Shown here: positions 1 to 9,626 of the stretch, piece by piece
Position numbering within the stretch: position 1 is the first letter of the stretch
Layout of the letters: the number at the start of each line of letters is the position of its first letter
Source of the DNA: Photobacterium damselae
GTDB lineage: Bacteria > Pseudomonadota > Gammaproteobacteria > Enterobacterales > Vibrionaceae
Assembly (NCBI RefSeq): GCF_003026815.1
Contig: NZ_PYOG01000007.1
Span: 62,001-126,000, forward strand
Reading direction: 5' to 3'
Length of the DNA stretch: 64,000 nucleotides
Notes under the pieces: generated by a model
Seen by the model: the letters and a program-made list of their open reading frames with translations, nothing else
Database searches by the model: none
Told to the model about the DNA's origin: nothing
Translations under genes and position numbers: made by a program

Positions 1-3000
1 CAGGGCTGGTCACAATCACAACTGGGTCTTGGTCGCTAATAGTTAAGGTAATATTACGTAATTCTGTATCACCATCGCCATCGGTTACTCGATACTGCAC
101 AACATGTGTTAGAACCTCATCAATATGCTTGATATGGGGCTCGGGTTCAAAAGAAACTTCTCCTGTAGCTTGGATGGCTAAAGCACCAAGTAACTGCCCC
201 GTATCATCATGAATATCGAAATAATTAATACCAGAGCTTGTTAATGCATGCTCTTGATTAAGATCGATGATAGCAACCACTTTTGCGCCATCAGCCCCTT
301 CGCCAGCAACAGAAAGTACATCTTGTTGATTCGTTGCGCTGTCTCCTTCTGTGATAGAAAAACTAATATTTTCTCCATTTGGCAGATCATCAACGATAGT
401 AACAGGTAAGGTAACATGTGCACTAAGATCGTTATCCGCATCAACGGCTTGTACAGGTAACCGAACCGTTAACTCATCAGCCCCTTGCAGTGGGTGATCA
501 ATTGCACCTAACAAGGTAAATTGATAGTGGCCAAGTGTTGAAAGCGAAACGGTAAAGATAACCCGACCACCTGCTACTCCCTGATATTGACCACTGCCCA
601 AATCTTGCAGTAAAACGGGCTCTCCTTGGCTTTTAACATGGGTATTATCAGAAGAAAACTGTTTATTATCAAAGAGGTAGTTAATGACAGCATCACTTCC
701 TTCTTTTACCGCTACTATACCGCTAGCCGTTTGTTCTGGTTGATTTGGCGTTGACCCTTGGTGATTAGCTCCCCCGCTATCAATATCACTTTCTTCCACT
801 TTAAGAGGTTCTGTTGAAATAATCTGAGGGAAAACACCATCATTAATTGTGACGGAAACAGGAATGGCATTGGTCAACCAATCTTGATCGGTATCTTGAA
901 TTTGTAATTGCAGATCAATCACTATCTGCTCACCATTAACACTCACAAATCCAGAACTATCGGCGGTTTGGTTATGATTTAGAGGCTGATATTGTCTAAC
1001 CGTTACCGATACATCTGCATCCAATCCATTTACACTATTGGTGGCCGTTAGTACTAACTCAAGATAGGTATCAGTCCCTAGCGAACCAATAAGAGTCGAT
1101 GTGGCAGCATCATAGTGATAGCTTAATATTTGCCCATTTGACGTTACATCATTGGTCAGTTCATTAAGTAAACTGGCAAGCTGACTTGATGCTATCGTTA
1201 TTGAGTTTGGCTCCAACCGATCAATACCCGCACTTACCGTTAACTGAGCAGTATCAGAAACGGGATAACCATCTATGCTTCCTCTTATTTCACTCAGGCT
1301 ACCTTCCGTAATATCCAGACTTTGATCTCCTGTAACAGAGCCATCAGAATCAGTACCATCAGAAATAATAATTTGTAACAAACCATCGGTAACAGTGACA
1401 TCATCATCCTTGTCAGTAGCAATAACGGCGAGGCTCAACTCTGTCGTATCAGAGGTATTTGTTTGGTCTAACGGTTGAGTTTGCACAATTTGATAACCGC
1501 CATCAGTTTGTACCGTAACCGTCAATACAGTAATAGAGGGATTATCTTTTCTTACTAAAGTCAGTTGGTTATCCACCACTTGATACTGAGTAGAGTAGCC
1601 ATGACTGGTTAACCCATCTAAACTTGGTTGCTTGGTGGCAAAAACCAAAGATGCAATAACATCACTACCGATATTTAGACCAATCGCACCATCAGCAGTG
1701 CCTACTTCCACTAAAGTTGTGCCAGGATCCGTTGTAAATTGAGGTATATCACCATCATCAATGCGAACGGTAATATCTAAAGGGTGTGATAGCGGATCAC
1801 CATCGGTATCAAACAATTGCAGAGGCATGTCGAACGCGATTTCAGTACCATTTGCCGTTACATAACTACCGCTATAAGGAAGATGATCAAGCGGAAGATG
1901 TTGCTCTAAATGATATAGAACTTGAACATTGCTGTTGTCTTGCGTTGGTGTAATGGTTAGGGCAAATACCAATTGACTCGTACTGACCGCGTTAGCCTGC
2001 CATGTCATCTCTCCCGTGGCACTATCTTGAGTAAAGGTTACCGATAAGGCATCACCTTGGGAGGTGAGTTGTTCTAATTCTTGGATGATCTGGTTTTTCA
2101 AACTGGCATCAATGGCTAATGAACTGGCAACTAAGTCATCATCGGTTGCCAACAACACCCACTTTTTCTCTATTTGCACCGGGTATTGTTGTGTTGACGG
2201 ACCAATTTCAGGTGGTACTAAATCACCTTCAACAACCATCATATCGCCCGTTGTCCCGTCAGGATTTTCTCCATCGGTAATTTCTAACGATAAGGTGGAC
2301 ACTTTACTTCTATCGCCATCAAAATCGATCACATCAACCGCTAAATCGATGTGAATTTTATTGCTACCTGCAGGCTCATCCAACGGTAAATACTGTTTGA
2401 TGACATAACGTCCATCATCAGCGATCTCTAACGACAATACCGGGGTTGTGGTACCTAAAAGAACCAATGTCATTTGATTGGGATGACTGGCATCGAACAG
2501 TACTTCGGTTGCTTGGCCGTTACTGGTTAATCCTGCAAATGCGTTTTGAGGATCATTAAATTCAACCGTTTTTATCTGATCGCTATTGGTATTAACGGTC
2601 AATTGCCCTGTAATTTCTTGAACTTGAGGGTTTTGTGGATCGTAACTTTCTGTCCAAGCAATATTGCGCCCCACAATACTCGGTGGCTCACCATCTTGTA
2701 AAATAACCTGCGCGGTTGCGGGTACATCAAGAAAATCATCATCACTATCGTGGCACTGAAAAGGAATGTCTATGGTGATGGCATCATCGGTAACTTGAAC
2801 ATATTGGCCTCCGGCATACACATTAGGATCGTGATCCAGCGGCAAATGTTGTTCGGCAGCGACCGTTAATTCTACCCCCAGCCCACCACCAGAAGTACTC
2901 ACTGCGGTTGGCGTTAGCGTAACGGTTAATACCGTTTGGTTTTGACTATCAACGCCGGTTAATAACACACTGTATGGGGAAGATATACTGCTTACCGTAA

Positions 3001-6000
3001 AGGTTAGAGCTAAACCTGAAGCGGTTAATTGCTCCAACTCAGCCACCAATAACGCTACTTGCCTGCTATCGATGACGACGCTATCTGGCACCAAATCATC
3101 ATTTAAAGCGGGGATTGTTACCGAACCTTGACCTTGTGTTGGGTAGGTCATTGGATCGAGGTCGCCCTCTTGATTAACGGCCTGAGCGATCAACCCTTGT
3201 CCATCAGGATTGATACCATCCAATATTCCTATCAATAGATGACCAACATTACTGGTGTCATCGTCTTTATCTGTCACCGTCACATCGAGTGATAACTCGG
3301 TTAGGTTGGTCGTTGGGTCTTGATCTATAGGATGATACTGAGTCAGGCTGTAACTGCCATCAATGGCTAAAGTCACATCAAATACGGTTTGCTCAGCCGT
3401 GGTTGCCGTTGCGGGAATATAGACGGTCAGGACATTACCCGAGACTCTAAAATCAGTTTGGTGACCATTACTGGTAAGCCCTTGTAAACTGGCTTGATCT
3501 AACAAGAAGTTAGCATGGTCTATTTTATCACTGCCAACAATAACATTGATTTGCCCAGTAACGGTTTGAGTCGCAAGTGTTTCAGTAATAAGAGTCTGAG
3601 CACCATCTTGCAGCACAGGATCATTTCCATCCAAGATATCGATAACTAACTCACCGATATTGCTTTGGTCATTATCTTTATCTGTCGCCTGAACCTGTAA
3701 ACTAAGCGAGATCAGGTCTGTGACAGTTGGCTGATTTAGGGGCAAGAACTGATCGACTTGATAGGTACCAGCCTTATCTATGGTCACTGTCAGCACATTA
3801 GCATCACTACCAACAACCTTAAGTGCTAACTCATTATCTGTAACGGTAAAATACGTTGCCTCATCATTGCTTAATAAACCTTGTAAGCTGGGTTGATCAG
3901 ATAGAAAAATTAATTTCGCAATCTCATCACTGCCGACATTCAGTCCAGCAGAGCCTGTTGTTGAACCAATTTCCGTTAACTGAGTACCACCGCCAGGAGC
4001 AAAATGGGGAATATCACCATCATCAATGCGAACGGTAATATCTAAAGGGTGCGCCAGCGGATCACCATCGGTATCAAATAATTGAAAAGGCATATCGAAC
4101 GCGATTTCAGTACCATTTGCTACCACATAACTACCGCTATAAGGGAGATGATCAAGTGGAAGGTGTTGCTCTAAATGATATAGAACTTGAACACTACTGT
4201 TGTCTTGCGTTGGCGTAATGGTTAGGGCAAATACCAATTGACTCGTACTGACAGCGTTAGCCTGCCATGTCATCTCTCCCGTGGCACTATCTTGAGTAAA
4301 GGTTACCGATAAGGCATCACCTTGGGAGGTGAGTTGTTCTAATTCTTGGATGATCTGGTTTTTCAAACCGGCATCAATGGCTAATAAACTGGCAACCAAG
4401 TCATCATCGGTTGCCAACAACACCCACTTTTTCTCTATTTGCACCGGGTATTGTTGTGTTGACGGACCAATTTCAGGCGGTACCAAATCACCTTCAACAA
4501 CCATCATATCGCCCGTTATCCCGTCAGGGTTTTCTCCATCGGTAATTTCTAACGATATAGTGGACGCTTTACTTCTATCGCCATCAAAATCGATCACATC
4601 AACTGCTAAATCGATGTGAATTTTATTGCTACCAGCAGGCTCATCTAACGGTAAATACTGTTTGATGATATAACGTCCATCATCGGCAATCTCTAACGAC
4701 AATACCGGGGTTGTGGTACCTAAAAGAACCAATGTCATTTGATTGGGATGACTGGCATCGAACAGTACTTCGGTTGCTTGGCCGTTACTGGTTAATCCTA
4801 CAAACGCGTTTTGAGGGTCATTAAATTCAACCGTTTTTATCTGATCGCTATTGGTATCAACGGTCAATTGCCCTGTAATTTCTTGAACTTGAGGATTTTG
4901 TGGATCGTAACTTTCTGTCCAAGCAATATTGCGCCCAACAATACTCGGTGGATCACCATCTCGTAAAATAACCTGCGCGGTTGCGGGTACATCCAGAAAA
5001 TCATCATCACTGTCGTGGCACTGAACAGGAATGTCTATGGTGATGGCATCATCGGTGACTTGAACATATTGGCCTCCGGCATACACATTAGGGTCGTGAT
5101 CCAGTGGCAAATGTTGTTCGGCAGCGACCGTTAATTCTACCCCCAGCCCACCACCAGAAGTATTCACTGCGGTTGGCGTTAGCGTAACGGTTAATACCGT
5201 TTGGTTTTGACTATCAACGCCAGTTAATAACACACTGTATGGGGAGGATGTACTGCTTACCGTAAAGGTTAGAGCTAAACCTGAAGCGGTTAATTGCTCC
5301 AACTCAGCCACCAATAACGCTACTTGCCTGCTATCGATGACGACGCTATCTGGCACCAAATCATCATTTAAAGCGGGGATTGTTACCGAACCTTGACCTT
5401 GTGTTGGGTAGGTCATTGGATCGAGGTCGCCCTCTTGATTAACGGCCTGAGCGATCAACCCTTGTCCATCAGGATTGATACCATCCAATATTCCTATCAA
5501 TAGATGACCAACATTACTGGTGTCATCGTCTTTATCTGTCACCGTCACATCCAGTGATAACTCGGTTAGGTTGGTCGTTGGGTCTTGATCTATAGGATGA
5601 TACTGAGTCAGGCTGTAACTGCCATCAATGGCTAAAGTCACATCAAATACGGTTTGCTCAGCCGTGGTTGCCGTTGCGGGAATATAGACGGTCAGAACAT
5701 TACCCGAGACTCTAAAATCAGTTTGGTGACCATTACTGGTAAGCCCTTGTAAACTGGCTTGATCTAACAAGAAGTTAGCATGGTCTATTTTATCACTGCC
5801 AACAATAACATTGATTTGCCCAGTAACGGTTTGAGTCGCAAGTGTTTCAGTAATAAGAGTCTGAGCACCATCTTGCAGCACAGGATCATTTCCGTCCAAG
5901 ATATCGATAACTAACTCACCGATATTGCTTTGGTCATCATCAAAATCTGTCGCTTGTACCGATAAAATAAGTTGTTCAAGATTCGTATCTGTAGGCTGAT

Positions 6001-8266
6001 TAAGAGGAAGATACTGGTTAACGGTATAACGTCCATCAAGATCAATTTCTACAGTAAGAACGGTTTGCTGACTCCCCTCTACTTTCAATGAAAGCTTATT
6101 TGCCACAACCTCATAATAGGTAGGAAGACTATTACTTAATAATCCATCTAAACTACTCTGTTGCGGTAAGAAATCCAGCGTCTTTAATGCATCACTACCA
6201 AGATCTATGGCCAGAGATCCATTCCCTCGAACTGGTTGGGTACTGTTATCTAAAGGATCGGTGATTGATATACTTGATGATGCTGCAAGTTGTGGTGCCA
6301 TACCATCTTGTATGGTGACATCAAGCTGCGCCGGTTTTTGTAATACATCACCGTCTGTCGTGGTTGCTTGTAGTGACAACGAAAAATTCAGTAACTCACC
6401 ATTCATAGTCAGGTGCTGAGTGCCTAACCCTGCTGGCAATTCATCAATTGGGATATTCTGCTCAATCGATACATTCACCGTGATATTTAAAATATCGCTC
6501 TGACTTGGAGTTAAAACTAACTTTAATGCTGGCTGCCCAGTTTCAAGCAGACCTGTCAGTGTCAGTTGCCCAGATGGTAATTCAACAACAGAAAACTGCA
6601 GCGATTGTCCTGCACTGGTTAGCAAATTAAGCTCATCCAGTAATGAATTAAGATCAGATTCAACAAAATGAAGGGTATTAGCAAGTAAGCGGTCAAAACC
6701 GGCATCTATAACAAAAGAGGATTGATTTGAAACAGGATATTGCTCTGCTACTACTGCGCTATCGAGATCCCCCTCAGTTAAAATAATATCTCCAGTATTA
6801 CCGCCAGGAGGAGCATTACTGTCTTCAATAATAACGGTTATTGTGCCGATATTACTGTTATCACCGTCGAAGTCCGTAACAAAATAGTTCAGAGGTAAGA
6901 TAAGATCAGCTAACGTTTCTGATTGATCCACAGGAAAATAGGATGTCACCACATAATCACCTGAGGTTTGTAACTCAACCGTCAGTATTAAGGTATCGGG
7001 ATGATCAACATAACTTAGTGCCACTCGGTTACCTTCCACTTGATATTGAGTGGCGAGCCCTTCACTGGTAATCCCAACTAAGCTTGGTTGTAACTCTGAA
7101 AATGCAATTGAAGCAATATTATCACTGCCAATATCAATGTGAGTAACCCCTGAGACACTATGAGCCGTTAAACTTTCCTCAATTCTAACCGTGCTATCGC
7201 TTGAAACATTGGGCAATACACCATCATTGATAATCCCTTCTATGGCTAGACTATTAAGCGGCGCATTATTGCCAACATCATATATTTCAATATCAAATAA
7301 AATTCTTAGCTGTTGCTCTGTAATTGAAATAAACGAAGAATCTATCTTATCTCGATGATCTATTGGCATTTGTTGATTAATGGTCAACGTAACATTAGCA
7401 TCGATACCATTATTGGCTTGTGAGGCAGCTAAAACAAAGCGAATCACTTCATTTCCATCAACTGTACCCACCAGCGATTGAAAATCAGTATCATAGCTAA
7501 ATATTACTTTTTGTTGGCTCGATGTGATTGTTTGATTGAGTAAATTCAGTAATTGTCCCCGACTTTCTGGCGCAAATTGAACCGATTCAGGGTTTAAAGG
7601 GAGAGAACCCGCGTCAACCAAGAGTATGGTCGATGCTGTAATAGGGTACGTTTTAGGTTCCAGATCACCTTCAGTTAATTCAATAGCACCAGACTCACCG
7701 CCTTCAGATGGAAAGTAAACCTCTGGATCATCATCAAAAGCCTGAGCTTGGGGTTGATAGTACGTTTCAAAACCCGCTTCAGCTAATAGTTGGTCATTAT
7801 CATATTGAATTTCAACATCACCTGTATTGGCGGCGTGTTCACTGATATTTACACTAGAGTCGCTACCTGCATCTGGTGGCGTAAAAGCTTGAGTAGGATC
7901 TTTACCTTCTAAAACTAAATTAAAAAACTTTTGAATATCTAAATTGATTTTAGGTGCTTCGTTAAGGGCCTCATTTTCAATCAAGACATCAAAAGGCAAC
8001 GTAAAACCAATTCCTGTTAAATCAACAAAAAGGTTAGGAGAGTTTGACTGAGCGATAATCGCCGCAACGCTATGAGGCTCAATCACATAAAAGTCATGAC
8101 CAACAAGGACACTAATATTCGCATCATCAGCAGTAATAACAACTTCACCTGGGTAAAGTATTTGCCCACCAATAACAGGTTCTAGTTTCCCTCGCCCATC
8201 ATAACTGTATGCATTTCCATTTACACCCACGACAATAATGGGCTTATCAACCTCAACCCTAAACAT
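1..8266 (-). CDS. Giant T1SS-143-type repeat adhesin with retention module, partial (C-terminus off the left edge)
   Basis: The frame stays open from an ATG at 8266 to base 1, so at least 2755 residues are present and the C-terminal secretion signal is outside the window. Residues 1-130 resemble the N-terminal retention module of LapA-class adhesins: a GDxV/GEV-like stretch (GGQILYPGEVVITADDANIS) and then GKDPTQAF-TPPDAG at about 124-134. The rest is an alternation of two module types. One (~110 aa) has GSDxI, GLTSNG, DGxYxxxQYxPxDQ and an acidic TDKDDDxSN loop of the Ca-binding kind. The other (~155 aa) begins EGDLxxxxYP and ends HLPLDH...DxDxD...DGxxP. There is no Sec signal, as expected for type I export. 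The likely role is a Ca-stiffened surface adhesin for attachment or biofilm. A GGGG Shine-Dalgarno lies about 6 nt before the ATG. Family membership is from recognisable motifs; the ligand cannot be told. Confidence 0.85.
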   Translation of the reverse strand, partial: MFRVEVDKPIIVVGVNGNAYSYDGRGKLEPVIGGQILYPGEVVITADDANISVLVGHDFYVIEPHSVAAIIAQSNSPNLFVDLTGIGFTLPFDVLIENEALNEAPKINLDIQKFFNLVLEGKDPTQAFTPPDAGSDSSVNISEHAANTGDVEIQYDNDQLLAEAGFETYYQPQAQAFDDDPEVYFPSEGGESGAIELTEGDLEPKTYPITASTILLVDAGSLPLNPESVQFAPESRGQLLNLLNQTITSSQQKVIFSYDTDFQSLVGTVDGNEVIRFVLAASQANNGIDANVTLTINQQMPIDHRDKIDSSFISITEQQLRILFDIEIYDVGNNAPLNSLAIEGIINDGVLPNVSSDSTVRIEESLTAHSVSGVTHIDIGSDNIASIAFSELQPSLVGITSEGLATQYQVEGNRVALSYVDHPDTLILTVELQTSGDYVVTSYFPVDQSETLADLILPLNYFVTDFDGDNSNIGTITVIIEDSNAPPGGNTGDIILTEGDLDSAVVAEQYPVSNQSSFVIDAGFDRLLANTLHFVESDLNSLLDELNLLTSAGQSLQFSVVELPSGQLTLTGLLETGQPALKLVLTPSQSDILNITVNVSIEQNIPIDELPAGLGTQHLTMNGELLNFSLSLQATTTDGDVLQKPAQLDVTIQDGMAPQLAASSSISITDPLDNSTQPVRGNGSLAIDLGSDALKTLDFLPQQSSLDGLLSNSLPTYYEVVANKLSLKVEGSQQTVLTVEIDLDGRYTVNQYLPLNQPTDTNLEQLILSVQATDFDDDQSNIGELVIDILDGNDPVLQDGAQTLITETLATQTVTGQINVIVGSDKIDHANFLLDQASLQGLTSNGHQTDFRVSGNVLTVYIPATATTAEQTVFDVTLAIDGSYSLTQYHPIDQDPTTNLTELSLDVTVTDKDDDTSNVGHLLIGILDGINPDGQGLIAQAVNQEGDLDPMTYPTQGQGSVTIPALNDDLVPDSVVIDSRQVALLVAELEQLTASGLALTFTVSSTSSPYSVLLTGVDSQNQTVLTVTLTPTAVNTSGGGLGVELTVAAEQHLPLDHDPNVYAGGQYVQVTDDAITIDIPVQCHDSDDDFLDVPATAQVILRDGDPPSIVGRNIAWTESYDPQNPQVQEITGQLTVDTNSDQIKTVEFNDPQNAFVGLTSNGQATEVLFDASHPNQMTLVLLGTTTPVLSLEIADDGRYIIKQYLPLDEPAGSNKIHIDLAVDVIDFDGDRSKASTISLEITDGENPDGITGDMMVVEGDLVPPEIGPSTQQYPVQIEKKWVLLATDDDLVASLLAIDAGLKNQIIQELEQLTSQGDALSVTFTQDSATGEMTWQANAVSTSQLVFALTITPTQDNSSVQVLYHLEQHLPLDHLPYSGSYVVANGTEIAFDMPFQLFDTDGDPLAHPLDITVRIDDGDIPHFAPGGGTQLTEIGSTTGSAGLNVGSDEIAKLIFLSDQPSLQGLLSNDEATYFTVTDNELALKVVGSDANVLTVTIDKAGTYQVDQFLPLNQPTVTDLISLSLQVQATDKDNDQSNIGELVIDILDGNDPVLQDGAQTLITETLATQTVTGQINVIVGSDKIDHANFLLDQASLQGLTSNGHQTDFRVSGNVLTVYIPATATTAEQTVFDVTLAIDGSYSLTQYHPIDQDPTTNLTELSLDVTVTDKDDDTSNVGHLLIGILDGINPDGQGLIAQAVNQEGDLDPMTYPTQGQGSVTIPALNDDLVPDSVVIDSRQVALLVAELEQLTASGLALTFTVSSISSPYSVLLTGVDSQNQTVLTVTLTPTAVSTSGGGLGVELTVAAEQHLPLDHDPNVYAGGQYVQVTDDAITIDIPFQCHDSDDDFLDVPATAQVILQDGEPPSIVGRNIAWTESYDPQNPQVQEITGQLTVNTNSDQIKTVEFNDPQNAFAGLTSNGQATEVLFDASHPNQMTLVLLGTTTPVLSLEIADDGRYVIKQYLPLDEPAGSNKIHIDLAVDVIDFDGDRSKVSTLSLEITDGENPDGTTGDMMVVEGDLVPPEIGPSTQQYPVQIEKKWVLLATDDDLVASSLAIDASLKNQIIQELEQLTSQGDALSVTFTQDSATGEMTWQANAVSTSQLVFALTITPTQDNSNVQVLYHLEQHLPLDHLPYSGSYVTANGTEIAFDMPLQLFDTDGDPLSHPLDITVRIDDGDIPQFTTDPGTTLVEVGTADGAIGLNIGSDVIASLVFATKQPSLDGLTSHGYSTQYQVVDNQLTLVRKDNPSITVLTVTVQTDGGYQIVQTQPLDQTNTSDTTELSLAVIATDKDDDVTVTDGLLQIIISDGTDSDGSVTGDQSLDITEGSLSEIRGSIDGYPVSDTAQLTVSAGIDRLEPNSITIASSQLASLLNELTNDVTSNGQILSYHYDAATSTLIGSLGTDTYLELVLTATNSVNGLDADVSVTVRQYQPLNHNQTADSSGFVSVNGEQIVIDLQLQIQDTDQDWLTNAIPVSVTINDGVFPQIISTEPLKVEESDIDSGGANHQGSTPNQPEQTASGIVAVKEGSDAVINYLFDNKQFSSDNTHVKSQGEPVLLQDLGSGQYQGVAGGRVIFTVSLSTLGHYQFTLLGAIDHPLQGADELTVRLPVQAVDADNDLSAHVTLPVTIVDDLPNGENISFSITEGDSATNQQDVLSVAGEGADGAKVVAIIDLNQEHALTSSGINYFDIHDDTGQLLGALAIQATGEVSFEPEPHIKHIDEVLTHVVQYRVTDGDGDTELRNITLTISDQDPVVIVTSP
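1745..3672 (-). repeat. Duplicated block, distal copy (inside adhesin)
   Basis: This block is nearly identical, by eye about 97-99%, to 4010-5937, at a constant offset of 2265 bp (755 codons, in frame). It encodes four consecutive adhesin modules. Identity drops abruptly at both ends, where the fifth module of the 2265-bp period is only distantly similar. Confidence 0.9.
4010..5937 (-). repeat. Duplicated block, proximal copy (inside adhesin)
   Basis: Partner of 1745-3672. Landmarks repeat exactly 2265 bp apart, for example the CATCAATGCGAACGG string at 1757 and 4022 and the start of the EGDL-coding module. Scattered single substitutions are mostly in the half nearest 4010-5000; long stretches around 5250-5900 appear unchanged from copy to copy. 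Confidence 0.9.
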
Positions 8267-8362
8267 ATCAACCCCGATTATATCAATAATGATTCGCTGC
8301 AAAGTTAACAAACATGCAACATATCAAGTATGGGTCATAGGATTTCTCAAAACCAAACAAAG

Positions 8363-8376
8363 TTGATACAAATCAA
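8363..8376. promoter_or_regulatory. Perfect FNR-consensus box between the adhesin and the LysE gene
   Basis: TTGATACAAATCAA matches the FNR consensus TTGAT-N4-ATCAA exactly. It is 97 bp upstream of the adhesin ATG and 127 bp upstream of the LysE-type gene, in the only space that can hold both promoters. Which gene it serves is not decided by the sequence; a chance match in AT-rich DNA is possible. Confidence 0.5.
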
Positions 8377-8502
8377 AAATAACAAGTTAACACTAGCAAA
8401 ACATTGAACTAATTAAATATCTAAAAAAAAGATAATCTTTGGCTTACTCCCATAGATTTCGGTAAAATTTGCTTTTAATTAATTCATGTAGAAAAGAAGA
8501 TA

Positions 8503-9156
8503 ATGATCGACTTTGCTGTACTTCCCGTCTATCTCACCGCGGTAATTGCCCTATTATTAATTCCAGGTCCAGACATGCTGCTAATAACATCATCCAGTTT
8601 AAGCTATGGTCGCAAGGTGGGCGTATTTGCAAGTTTAGGTAACGCGACTTCTGGAATTATTCTAACTTTATTAGCGTCAATGGGTGTTTCTGCATTAATT
8701 GCAATGAACCCAATGGCATTAGAAGCTTTACGAATTTTAGGAGGGGCATACTTATTAAAGATGGGATGGGACTGCATCAGAACACAACATGTTGATAGCC
8801 CAGAGCATCTACAAAAAACAAAAAGTATGGCATCAACTCTCTATCGCCGAGCTGTGATCAGTAATCTACTTAACCCTAAGGCTCTACTTTTCTTTGTTCT
8901 CTTTTTGCCTCAGTTTGTTTCCACGCACATTAAAGCGTCTTCTGGCGAACAGATGCTGGTACTTGGCTTACTCTTAAATGTTTTAGGATTACTGTTTAAC
9001 TTATTTCTTGTATCTATGGTCGGTAGCGTAGGGAAATCTCTACTTAAAAGTGAAAAGTTCCGCACTAATCAACATAAATTTATGGGCATCATTTTCTTTA
9101 TTTTGGCTATTTGGTTACTGGCCTCACAAGTTGCAGCCCCTGCGGTTAACGCATAA
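8503..9156 (+). CDS. LysE/RhtB-family amino-acid exporter
   Basis: 217-residue inner-membrane protein of the usual family length (about 205-220). The diagnostic PGPD motif follows the first membrane segment (residues 21-24), and about six hydrophobic segments are visible, with NPKALLFF in the middle (near residue 125), another family hallmark. The family exports amino acids or their analogues (Lys, Arg, homoserine, threonine, Leu); the substrate cannot be read from sequence. A GAAGA Shine-Dalgarno lies just before the ATG. Transcribed away from the adhesin and followed by a strong hairpin, so probably monocistronic. Confidence 0.9.
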   Translation: MIDFAVLPVYLTAVIALLLIPGPDMLLITSSSLSYGRKVGVFASLGNATSGIILTLLASMGVSALIAMNPMALEALRILGGAYLLKMGWDCIRTQHVDSPEHLQKTKSMASTLYRRAVISNLLNPKALLFFVLFLPQFVSTHIKASSGEQMLVLGLLLNVLGLLFNLFLVSMVGSVGKSLLKSEKFRTNQHKFMGIIFFILAIWLLASQVAAPAVNA

Positions 9157-9165
9157 TTTCCCCCT

Positions 9166-9196
9166 CTCCTCCCTACCTTTGGGAGGAGTTATTTCC
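9166..9196 (+). terminator. Terminator after the LysE-type gene
   Basis: Perfect 8-bp stem CTCCTCCC (9166-9173) / GGGAGGAG (9181-9188), 7-nt loop, then TTATTTCCT. It starts 10 nt after the stop codon. The T tract is imperfect. Confidence 0.6.
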
Positions 9197-9626
9197 TCTA
9201 TCTGGTCAAACCTGATTGAATTTGACAAAGAACAAACACAGCCTAATAAATCATCATATAAATTAATGCTATAACCTCATTCATTGAGATACGCTATTAA
9301 CACATTAATCAATATTTACATTCTTTTACGCTAAAACCTTGCTATAGGGCTTGAATCTAGCGATATAAAGCCACATATATAAAGGATATGTTTTTCTGTT
9401 TTTTATTTTCATTTCAAATAGATAAACATTTAATCATACAGACTGAATAAATAGATGGTTCATCCTAGCAAATCTGAATTTTTTTGCTAACAATCAACTA
9501 ACTGTAATGGGTCAATTATTTATTTAGGTTTGTAGTTCGTGCGACATTTTTCACTTTTTTCACCCTTTTAATGCGCACATAACGATACAACCTGTAATAA
9601 ATGCAGGGAAAGCATTAAGGATTTAT
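9197..9626. other. AT-rich intergenic region, 430 bp
   Basis: No convincing gene. An open frame through 9050-9274 is a shadow of the exporter's 3' end. The region must hold the promoter of the CARF gene; I did not find a clear -35/-10 pair or operator. A Shine-Dalgarno AAGGA lies at about 9617-9621. Confidence 0.5.

Noticed and set aside
2064-4619. Plus-strand open frames of 96 codons at 2064-2354 and 4329-4619
   Set aside because: They are antisense shadows of the duplicated adhesin modules; their similarity to each other reflects only the DNA duplication.
9050-9274. 74-codon plus frame overlapping the LysE-type gene end
   Set aside because: No ribosome site, crosses the terminator hairpin, and the encoded sequence is not protein-like.
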